Assembly: GCA_958298945.1 (NCBI GenBank)
Contig: OY282608.1
Coordinates: forward strand, 74,758,806 to 74,822,805
Length of the DNA: 64,000 bases
Origin: Atherix ibis
Lineage: Eukaryota; Arthropoda; Insecta; Diptera; Athericidae
Direction of reading: 5' to 3'
The notes beneath the pieces were generated by a model. The model saw nothing but the letters and a program-made list of their open reading frames with translations. It was not told where the DNA came from and searched no databases. A program made the translations under genes and the position numbers. Shown here one piece after another: positions 41,254 through 50,913 of this stretch. Position 1 is the stretch's first letter; each line of letters opens with the position of its first letter.

Positions 41254-42560
41254 TTTGTTGGTTTGTTGGTTTGTTGGTTTGTTGGTTTGTTGGTTTGTTG
41301 GTTTGTTGGTTTGTTGGTTTGTTCGTTTGTTGGATTTTTGGTTTGTTGGTTTGTTGGTTTGTTAATTTTTTGGCTTGTTGGCTTGTTGGATTGTTGGTTT
41401 GTTGGTTTGTTGGTTTGTTGGTTTGTTGGCTTGTTGGCTTGTTGGTTTGTTGGCTTGTTGGTTTGTTGGTTTGTTGGTTTTTTCGTTACTTGGTTTGTTG
41501 GTTTGTTCGTTTGTTGGTTTGTTGGTTTGTTCGTTTGTTGGTTTGTTGGCTTGTTGGTTTGTTGGTTTGTTGGTTTGTTGGTTTTTTCGTTACTTGGTTT
41601 GTTGGTTTGTTCGTTTGTTGGTTTGTTGGTTTGTTCGTTTATTGGTTTGTTGGCTTGTTGGTTTGTTGGCTTGTTGGCTTGTTGGTTTGTTGGTTTGTTG
41701 GTTTGTTGTTTTGTTTATTTGTTGGTTACTTGGTTTGTTGGTTTGTTTGTTTGTTGGTTTGTTGGTTTTGGTGGTTTGTTCGTTTGTTCGTTTGTTGCTT
41801 TATTGGTTTGTTAGCTTGTTGGTTTGTTGGTTTGTTGGTTTGTTGGTTTGTTGGTTTGTCCGTTTGTTGGTTTGTTGGCTTGTTGGTTTGTTCGTTTGTT
41901 CGTTTGTTGGTTTATTGGCTTGTTGGCTTGTTGGTTTGTTGGTTTGTTGGTTTGTTGGTTTGTTGGTTTGTTGGTTTGTTGGTTTGTTCGTTTGTTGGTT
42001 TGTTGGTTTGTTGGCTTGTTGGTTTGTTTGTTTGTTGGTTTGTTGGCTTGTTGGATTGTTTGTTTGTTGGCTTGTTGGCTTGTTGGTTTGTTGGTTTGTT
42101 GGTTTGTTGTTTTTTTGGTTTTTTTGTTTGTTGGCTTGCTGGTTTGTTGGTTTGTTGGTTTGTTGGTTTGTTGGTTTGTTTGTTTTTGGTTTGTTGGTTT
42201 GGTGGTTTCTTGGTTTGTTGGTTTATTTGTTTGTTGGTTTGTTGGTTTATTGGTTTGTTCGTTTGTTCGTCTGTTGGTTTGTTGGTTTGTTGGCTTGTTG
42301 GTTTGTTGGTTTGTTGGTTTGTTGGTTTGTTGGTTTGTTCGATTATTTGTTTGTTGGTTTGTTGGTTTGTTGGTTTGTTGGTTTGTTGGTTTGTTCGTTT
42401 GTTGACTTGCTGGTTTGTTGGCTTGTTGGCTTGTTGGTTTCTTTGGTTGTTGGTTTGTTGGTTTGTTGGTTTATTTGTTTGTTGGTTTGTTGGTTTATTT
42501 TTTGTTGGTTTATTGGTTTGTTGGCTTCTTGGTTTGTTGGTTTGTTGGTTTGTTGGTTTG
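41254..42560 (-). repeat. Right arm of large inverted repeat
   Basis: Reverse complement of parts of 38,500-40,810. It has a private 104-bp (13-octamer) tandem duplication: the TTTTTTCGTTACTTGG unit occurs with its C at 41,484 and 41,588, while the left arm has it once (near 40,575). It lacks about 1.06 kb present on the left. Small substitutions separate the arms; near 40,261-40,275 the left has AATCAACAAGCCC where the right has the complement of AACCAACAAGCC. Confidence 0.83.
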
Positions 42561-45500
42561 TTGGTTTGTTGGTTTGTTTGTTTGTTGGTTTGTTGGTTTG
42601 TTAGTTTGTTGGTTTGTTTGTTTGTTGGCCTGTTGGTTTGTTGGTTTGTTGGTTTGTTGGTTTGTTGGTTTGTTTGTTTGTTGGTTTGTTCGTTTGTTGG
42701 CTTGTTGGTTTGTTGGTTTGTTGGTTTGTTGGTTTGTTGGTATGTTGGTTTGTTGGTTTGTTGGTTTGTTGGTTTGTTGGTTTGTTGGTTTGTTGGTTTG
42801 TTGGTTTGTTAGTTTGTTGGCTTGTTGGTTTCTTGGTTTGTTGGTTTGTTGGTTTGTTTGTTTGTTGGTTTGTTGGTTTGTTCGTTTGTTGGCTTGTTGG
42901 CTTGTTGGCTTGTTGGCTTGTTGGTTTGTTGGCTTGTTGGTTTGTTGGTTTGTTCGTTTCTTTGTTTATTGGTTTGTTGGCTTGTTGGTTTGTTTGTTTG
43001 TTGGTTTGTTTGTTTGTTGGTTTGTTGGGTTGCTGGCTTGTTGGTTTGCTGGTTTGTTTGTTTGTTTGTTTGTTGGTTTGTTGGTTTGTTGGTTTGTTGG
43101 TTTGTTGGTTTGTTTGTTTGTTGGTTTTTTGGTTTGTTGGTTACTTGGTTTGTTAGCTTGTTGGTTTGTTGGTTTTTTGTTTTGTTGGTTTGTTGGTTTG
43201 TTGGTTTGTTGGTTACTTGGTTTGTTGGTTTGTTGGTTTGTTGGCTTGTTGGTTTGTTGGTTTGTTGGTTTGTTGGTTTATTTGTTTGTTGGTTTGTTTG
43301 TTTGTTTATTTGTTCGTTTGTTGGTTTGTTGGTTACTTTGTTTGTTGGTTTGTTCGTTTGTAGGTTTCTTGGTTTGTTGGTTTGTTCGTTTGTTGGTTTG
43401 TTGCTTTGTTGGTTTGTTGGTTTGTTGGTTTGTTGGTTTGTTGGTTTGTTAGTTTGTTGGTTTGTTCGTTTGTTGGTTTGTTGGTTTTTTGGTTTGTTTG
43501 TTTGTTGGTTTGTTCATTTGTTGGTTTGTGGTTTTGTTGGTTTGTTGGTTTATTTGTTTGTTGGTTTGTTTGTTTGTTTATTTGTTCGTTTGTTGGTTTG
43601 TTGGTTACTTTGTTTGTTGGTTTGTTCGTTTGTAGGTTTCTTGGTTTATTGGTTTGTTTGCTTGTTAGTTTGTTGGTTTGTTGGTTTGTTGGTTTGTTGG
43701 TTTGTCCGTTTGTTGGTTTGTTGGCTTGTTGGTTTGTTCGTTTGTTCGTTTGTTGGTTTATTGGCTTGTTGGCTTGTTGGCTTGTTGGTTTGTTGGTTTG
43801 TTGGTTTGTTGGTTTGTTGGTTTGTTCGTTTGTTGGTTTGTTGGTTTGTTGGCTTGTTGGTTTGTTTGTTTGTTGGTTTGTTGGCTTGTTGGTTTGTTGG
43901 TTTGTTGGCTTGTTGGCTTGTTGGTTTTTTGGTTTGTTGGTTTATTTGTTTATTAGTGTGTTGGTTTGTTCGATTATTTGTTTGTTGGTTTGTTGGTTTG
44001 TTGACTTGTTGGTTTGTTGGTTTGTTGGTTTGTTCGTTTGTTGGCTTGCTGGTTTGTTGGCTTGTTGGCTTGTTGGTTTGTTTGTTTGTTGGTTTGTTGG
44101 TTTGTTGGTTTGTTGGTTTGTTGGTTTGTTGGTTTGTTGGTTTGTTGGTATGTTGGTTTGTTGGTTTGTTGGTTTGTTGGTTTGTTGGTTTGTTGGTTTG
44201 TTGGTTTGTTGGTTTGTTAGTTTGTTGGCTTGTTGGTTTCTTGGTTTGTTGGTTTGTTGGTTTGTTTGTTTGTTGGTTTGTTGGTTTGTTCGTTTGTTGG
44301 CTTGTTGGCTTGTTGGCTTGTTGGCTTGTTGGTTTGTTGGCTTGTTGGTTTGTTTGTTTGTTGGTTTGTTGGGTTGCTGGCTTGTTGGTTTGCTGGTTTG
44401 TTTGTTTGTTTGTTTGTTGGTTTGTTGGTTTGTTGGTTTGTTGGCTTGTTGGTTTGTTTGTTTGTTGGTTTTTTGGTTTGTTGGTTACTTGGTTTGTTAG
44501 CTTGTTGGTTTGTTGGTTTTTTGTTTTGTTGGTTTGTTGGTTTGTTGGTTTGTTGGTTACTTGGTTTGTTGGTTTGTTGGTTTGTTGGCTTGTTGGTTTG
44601 TTGGTTTGTTGGTTTGTTGGTTTATTTGTTTGTTGGTTTGTTTGTTTGTTTATTTGTTCGTTTGTTGGTTTGTTGGTTACTTTGTTTGTTGGTTTGTTCG
44701 TTTGTAGGTTTCTTGGTTTGTTGGTTTGTTCGTTTGTTGGTTTGTTGCTTTGTTGGTTTGTTGGTTTGTTGGTTTGTTGGTTTGTTGGTTTGTTAGTTTG
44801 TTGGTTTGTTCGTTTGTTGGTTTGTTGGTTTTTTGGTTTGTTTGTTTGTTGGTTTGTTCATTTGTTGGTTTGTGGTTTTGTTGGTTTGTTGGTTTATTTG
44901 TTTGTTGGTTTGTTTGTTTGTTTATTTGTTCGTTTGTTGGTTTGTTGGTTACTTTGTTTGTTGGTTTGTTCGTTTGTAGGTTTCTTGGTTTATTGGTTTG
45001 TTAGCTTGTTGGTTTGTTGGTTTGTTGGTTTGTTGGTTTGTTGGTTTGTTGGTTTGTCCGTTTGTTGGTTTGTTGGCTTGTTGGTTTGTTCGTTTGTTCG
45101 TTTGTTGGTTTATTGGCTTGTTGGCTTGTTGGCTTGTTGGTTTGTTGGTTTGTTGGTTTGTTGGTTTGTTGGTTTGTTGGTTTGTTCGTTTGTTGGTTTG
45201 TTGGTTTGTTGGCTTGTTGGTTTGTTTGTTTGTTGGTTTGTTGGCTTGTTGGTTTGTTGGTTTGTTGGCTTGTTGGCTTGTTGGTTTTTTGGTTTGTTGG
45301 TTTATTTGTTTATTAGTGTGTTGGTTTGTTCGATTATTTGTTTGTTGGTTTGTTGGTTTGTTGACTTGTTGGTTTGTTGGTTTGTTGGTTTGTTCGTTTG
45401 TTGGCTTGCTGGTTTGTTGGCTTGTTGGCTTGTTGGTTTGTTTGTTTGTTGGTTTGTTGGTTTGTTGGTTTATTTGTTTGTTGGTTTGTTGGTTTGTTGG

Positions 45501-45690
45501 TTTATTTTTTGTTGGTTTATTGGTTTGTTGGCTTGTTGGTTTGTTGGTTTGTTGGTTTGTTGGTTTGTTGGTTTGTTTGTTTGTTGGTTTGTTGGTTTGT
45601 TGGTTTGTTGGTTTGTTTGTTTGTTTGTTTGTTTGTTTGTTGGTTTGCTCGTTTGTTGTCTTGTTAGTTTGTTGGCTTGTTGGCTGGTTG
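42561..45690 (-). repeat. Inverted-orientation HOR block with 1,344-1,408-bp spacing
   Basis: A block beginning near 42,740 (TTGGTATGTTGG) recurs near 44,147 and again near 47,925. Matching points lie at 43,166, 44,510 and 48,351. The first and third copies share a TTCGTTTCTTTGTTTATTGG unit (about 42,953 and 48,138) that the second lacks, making the second 64 bp shorter. The TTATTAGTGTGTTGG unit at about 43,951 and 45,311 is the complement of units near 31,795, 35,937 and 40,038 in the left half, so this is the same HOR family continued on the other strand. Confidence 0.82.
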
Positions 45691-47320
45691 GTTTGTTGGT
45701 TTGTTGGTTTGTTGGTTTGTTGGTTTGTTGGTTTGTTGGTTTCTTGGTTTGTTGGTTTGTTGGTTTGTTGGTTTGTTGTTTTGTTGGTTTGTTGGTTTGT
45801 TGGTTTGTTGGTTTGTTGGTTTGTTGGTTTGTTGGTTTGTTCGTTTGTTGGTTTTTTGGTTTGTTGGTTTGTTGGTTTGTTGGTTTGTTGGCTTGTTGGT
45901 TTGTTGGGTTGTTGGTTTTTTCGTTACTTGGTTTGTTGGTTTGTTCGTTTGTTGGTTTGTTGGTTTGTTCGTTTGTTGGTTTGTTGGGTTGTTGGTTTGT
46001 TGGCTTGTTGGTTTGTTGGCTTGTTGGCTTGTTGGTTTGTTGGTTTGTTGGTCTTTTGTTTTGTTTATTTGTTGGTTACTTGGTTTGTTGGTTGGTTTGT
46101 TTGTTGGTTTGTTGGTTTTGGTGGTTTGTTCGTTTGTTGCTTTATTGGTTTGTTGGCTTGTTGGTTTGTTGGTTTGTTGGTTTGTTGGTTTGTTGGTTTG
46201 TTGGTTTGTTGGTTTGTTGGCTTGTTGGTTTGTTGGTTTGTTCGTTTGTTGGATTGTTGGTTTGTTGGCTTGTTGGCTTGTTGGTTTGTTGGTTTGTTGG
46301 TTTGTTGGTTTGTTCGTTTGTTGGTTTTTTGGTTTGTTGGTTTGTTGGTTTGTTGGTTTGTTGGCTTGTTGGTTTGTTGGGTTGTTGGTTTTTTCGTTAC
46401 TTGGTTTGTTGGTTTGTTCGTTTGTTGGTTTGTTGGTTTGTTCGTTTGTTGGTTTGTTGGGTTGTTGGTTTGTTGGCTTGTTGGTTTGTTGGCTTGTTGG
46501 CTTGTTGGTTTGTTGGTTTGTTGGTCTTTTGTTTTGTTTATTTGTTGGTTACTTGGTTTGTTGGTTGGTTTGTTTGTTGGTTTGTTGGTTTTGGTGGTTT
46601 GTTCGTTTGTTGCTTTATTGGTTTGTTGGCTTGTTGGTTTGTTGGTTTGTTGGTTTGTTGGTTTGTTGGTTTGTTGGTTTGTTGGTTTGTTGGCTTGTTG
46701 GTTTGTTGGTTTGTTCGTTTGTTGGATTGTTGGTTTGTTGGCTTGTTGGCTTGTTGGTTTGTTGGTTTGTTGGTTTGTTGTTTTTTTGGTTTTTTTGTTT
46801 GTTGGCTTGCTGGTTTGTTGGTTTGTTGGCTTGTTGGTTTGTTGGGTTGTTGGTTTTTTCGTTACTTGGTTTGTTGGTTTGTTCGTTTGTTGGTTTGTTG
46901 GTTTGTTCGTTTGTTGGTTTGTTGGGTTGTTGGTTTGTTGGCTTGTTGGTTTGTTGGCTTGTTGGCTTGTTGGTTTGTTGGTTTGTTGGTCTTTTGTTTT
47001 GTTTATTTGTTGGTTACTTGGTTTGTTGGTTGGTTTGTTTGTTGGTTTGTTGGTTTTGGTGGTTTGGTCGTTTGTTGCTTTATTGGTTTGTTGGCTTGTT
47101 GGTTTGTTGGTTTGTTGGTTTGTTGGTTTGTTGGTTTGTTGGTTTGTTGGTTTGTTGGCTTGTTGGTTTGTTGGTTTGTTCGTTTGTTGGATTGTTGGTT
47201 TGTTGGCTTGTTGGCTTGTTGGTTTGTTGGTTTGTTGGTTTGTTGTTTTTTTGGTTTTTTTGTTTGTTGGCTTGCTGGTTTGTTGGTTTGTTGGTTTGTT
47301 GGTTTGTTGGTTTGTTTGTT
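45691..47320 (-). repeat. Triplicated ~470-bp segment
   Basis: The unit TTGGGTTGTTGG followed by TTTTTTCGTTACTTGG occurs with its GGG at 45,906, 46,379 and 46,844 (offsets 473 and 465, one octamer apart). Each is followed by the same order: GTCTTTTGTTTTG, GGTTGGTTTG, TTTTGGTGG, then the TTGCTTTATTGG unit. The third copy has GGTGGTTTGGTCG near 47,060 where the first two have GGTGGTTTGTTCG. Confidence 0.85.
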
Positions 47321-48390
47321 TTTTGGTTTGTTGGTTTGGTGGTTTCTTGGTTTGTTGGTTTATTTGTTTGTTGGTTTGTTGGTTTATTGGTTTGTTCGTT
47401 TGTTCGTCTGTTGGTTTGTTGGTTTTTTGGCTTGTTGGTTTGTTGGTTTGTTGGTTTGTTGGTTTGTTGGTTTGTTCGATTATTTGTTTGTTGATTTGTT
47501 GGTTTGTTGGTTTGTTGGTTTGTTGGTTTGTTGGTTTGTTCGTTTGTTGGCTTGCTGGTTTGTTGGCTTGTTGACTTGTTGGTTTCTTTGGTTGTTGGTT
47601 TGTTGGTTTTTTGGTTTATTTGTTTGTTGGTTTGTTGGTTTGTTGGTTTATTTTTTGTTGGTTTATTGGTTTGTTGGCTTCTTGGTTTGTTGGTTTGTTG
47701 GTTTGTTGGTTTGTTGGTTTGTTTGTTTGTTGGTTTGTTGGTTTGTTAGTTTGTTGGTTTGTTTGTTTGTTGGCTTGTTGGTTTGTTGGTTTGTTGGTTT
47801 GTTGGTTTGTTGGTTTGTTTGTTTGTTGGTTTGTTCGTTTGTTGGCTTGTTGGCTTGTTGGCTTGTTGGCTTGTTGGTTTGTTGGCTTGTTGGTTTGTTG
47901 GTTTGTTGGTTTGTTGGTTTGTTGGTATGTTGGTTTGTTGGTTTGTTGGTTTGTTGGTTTGTTGGTTTGTTGGTTTGTTGGTTTGTTGGTTTGTTAGTTT
48001 GTTGGCTTGTTGGTTTCTTGGTTTGTTGGTTTGTTGGTTTGTTTGTTTGTTGGTTTGTTGGTTTGTTCGTTTGTTGGCTTGTTGGCTTGTTGGCTTGTTG
48101 GCTTGTTGGTTTGTTGGCTTGTTGGTTTGTTGGTTTGTTCGTTTCTTTGTTTATTGGTTTGTTGGCTTGTTGGTTTGTTTGTTTGTTGGTTTGTTTGTTT
48201 GTTGGTTTGTTGGGTTGCGGGCTTGTTGGTTTGCTGGTTTGTTTGTTTGTTTGTTTGTTGGTTTGTTGGTTTGTTGGTTTGTTGGCTTGTTGGTTTGTTT
48301 GTTTGTTGGTTTTTTGGTTTGTTGGTTACTTGGTTTGTTAGCTTGTTGGTTTGTTGGTTTTTTGTTTTGTTGGTTTGTTGGTTTGTTGGT
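47321..48390 (-). repeat. Further copy of the 42.2-43.2 kb block
   Basis: Repeats the marker series of 42,200-43,200: GGTGGTTTCTTGG (about 47,338), TTCGATTATTTG (about 47,472), TTGGTTTCTTTGGTTGTTGG (about 47,578), TTGGTATGTTGG (about 47,925). The distance from 43,166 to 48,351 is 5,185 bp. Confidence 0.78.
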
Positions 48391-50913
48391 TTGTTGGTTA
48401 CTTGGTTTGTTGGTTTGTTGGTTTGTTGGCTTGTTGGTTTGTTGGTTTGTTGGTTTGTTGGTTTATTTGTTTGTTGGTTTGTTTGTTTGTTTATTTGTTC
48501 GTTTGTTGGTTTGTTGGTTACTTTGTTTGTTGGTTTGTTCGTTTGTAGGTTTCTTGGTTTGTTGGTTTGTTCGTTTGTTGGTTTGTTGCTTTGTTGGTTT
48601 CTTGGTTTGTTGGTTTGTTGGTTTGTTGGTTTGTTAGTTTGTTGGTTTGTTCGTTTGTTGGTTTGTTGGTTTTTTGGTTTGTTTGTTTGTTGGTTTGTTC
48701 ATTTGTTGGTTTGTGGTTTTGTTGGTTTGTTGGTTTGCTCGTTTGTTGGTTTGCTGGTTTGTTTGTTTGTTGGTTTGTTGGTTTGTTGGTTTGTTGGTTT
48801 GTTGGTTTATTTGTTTATTTGTTTGTTGGTTTGTTGGTTTGCTGGTTTGTTGGTTTGTTGGTTTGTTGGTTTGTTGGTTTGTTGGTTTGTTGGCTTGTTG
48901 GTTTGTTGGTTTGTTGGGTTATTGGTTTGTTGGTTTGTTGGTTTGTTGGTTTGTTGGCTTGTTGTTTTGTTGGTTTGTTGGTTTATTTGTTTGTTGGTTT
49001 GTTGGTTCGTTGGCCTATTGGCTTGTTGGCTTGTTGGTTTGTTGGTTTTTTGGTTTGTTGGCTTGTTGGTTTGTTGGTTTGTTGGTTTGTTGGTTTGTTG
49101 GTTTGATGGTTTGTTTGTTTGTTGGTTTGTTAGTTTGTTGGTTTGTTGGTTTGTTGGTTTGTTGGTTTGTTGGTTTGTTGGTTTGTTGGTTTATTGGTTT
49201 GTTGGTTTGTTGGTTTGTTTTATTGTTGGTTTGTTGATTTATTGGTTTATTGGTTTGTTGTTTTGTTGGTTTGTTTGTTTGTTGGTTTGTTTGTTTGTTG
49301 GTTTGTTGGCTTGTTGGCTTGTTGGCTTGTTGGCTTTTTGGTTTGTTGGTTTGTTGGTTTGTTGGTTTGTTGGCTTGTTGGCTTGTAGGCTTGTTGGCTT
49401 GTTGGTTTGTTGGATTGTTGGCTTGTTTGTTTGTTGGTTTGTTGGTTTGTTTGTTTGTTGGTTTGTTGGCTTATTGGTTTGTTGGTTTTTTGGTTTGTTC
49501 GTTTATTGGTTTTTTGGTTTTTGGTTTGTTGGTTGTTGGTTTGTTGGCTTGTTGGTTTGTTGGTTTGTTGATTTGTTGGCTTGTTGGTTTGTTGGTTTGT
49601 TGGTTTGTTGGTTTGTTGTTTTGTTGGTTTGTTGGTTACTTGGTTTGTTGGTTTGTTGGTTTGTTGGTTTGTTGGTTTGTTTGTTTGTTGTTTTGTTCGT
49701 TTGTCGGTTTGTTGGTTTGTTGGCTTGTTGGCTTCTTGGTTTGTTGGCTTGTTGGTTTGTTGGTTTGTTGGTTTGTTGGTTTGTTGGTTACTTGGTTTGT
49801 TGGTTTGTTGGTTTGTTGGTTTGTTGGTTTGTTTGTTTGTTGTTTTGTTCGTTTGTCGGCTTGTTGGTTTGTTGGCTTGTTGGCTTGTTGGCTTGTTGGT
49901 TTGTTGGTTTGTTGGCTTTTGCTTTGTTGGTTTGTTGGTTTGTTGATTTATTGGTTTATTGGTTTGTTGGTTTGTTGGTTGGTTGGTTTGTTCTTTTGTT
50001 GGTTTGCTGGTTTATTTGTTTGTTGTTTTGTTCGTTTGTCGGCTTGTTGGTTTGTTGGCTTGTTGGCTTGTTGGTTTGTTGGTTTGGTGGCTTTTGCTTT
50101 GTTGGTTTGTTGGTTTATTGGTTTGTTGGTTTGTTTGTTTGTTGGTTTGTTGGTTTGTTGGTTTGTTGGTTTGTTTGTTTGTTACTTTGTTCGTTTGTCG
50201 GTTTGTTGGTTTGTTGGCTTGTTGGCTTGTTGGTTTGTTGGTTTGGTGGCTTTTGCTTTGTTGGTTTGTTGGTTTGTTGGTTTATTGGTTTGTTGGTTTG
50301 TTGGTTTGTTGGTTTGTTGGTTTGTTGGTTTGTTGGTTTGTTGGTTTGTTGGTTTGTTTGTTTGTTGGTTTGTTTGTTTTTTGGTTTGTTGGCTTGTTGG
50401 CTTGTTGGTTTGTTGGTTTGTTGGTTTGTTGTTTTGTTGGTTTGTTGGTTTGTTGGTTTGTTCGTTTGTTGGTTTGTTGGTTTGTTGGTTTGTTCGTTTG
50501 TGCGTTTGTTGGTTTGTTGGTTTGTTGGTTTGTTGGTTTGTTGGTTTGTTGGTTTGTTGGTTTGTTCGTTTGTTGGTTTTTTGGTTTGTTGATTTGTTGG
50601 CTTGTTGGTTTGTTGGCTTGTTGGTTTATTGGTTTGTTGGTTAATTGGTTTGATGGTTTGTTGGTTTGTTGGCTTGTTGGTTTGTTGATTTGTTGGTTTG
50701 TTTGTTTGTTGATTTGTTGGTTTGTTGGTTTGTTGGTTTGTTGGCTTGTTGGTTTGTTCATTTGTTGGTTTGTTGGTTTGTTGGTTTGTTGGTTTGTTCG
50801 TTTGTTGGTTTGTTGGTTACTTGGTTTGTTTGTTTGTTGGTTTGTTGGTTTTTTCGTTTGTTGGCTTGTTTGTTTGTTGCTTTGTTCGTTTGTCGGCTTG
50901 TTGGTTTGTTGGC
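48391..50913 (-). repeat. 2,523-bp tandem repeat, copy 1
   Basis: Followed immediately by a second copy, 50,914-53,436. Comparing translated frames over several stretches (48,647-50,644 with 51,170-53,167) I found no difference, so identity appears to be complete or nearly so. 2,523 is 315 octamers plus 3 bp, so the join is out of octamer register. Distinctive content includes TTTTGCTTTGTTGG units (about 49,916, 50,091, 50,249), TTGGTTTGATGG and TTTTATTGTTGG. Confidence 0.92.

Noticed and set aside
41000..41260. Transposon or insertion at the strand switch
   Set aside because: No terminal inverted repeats, target-site duplication or coding sequence; both sides are satellite up to the junction.
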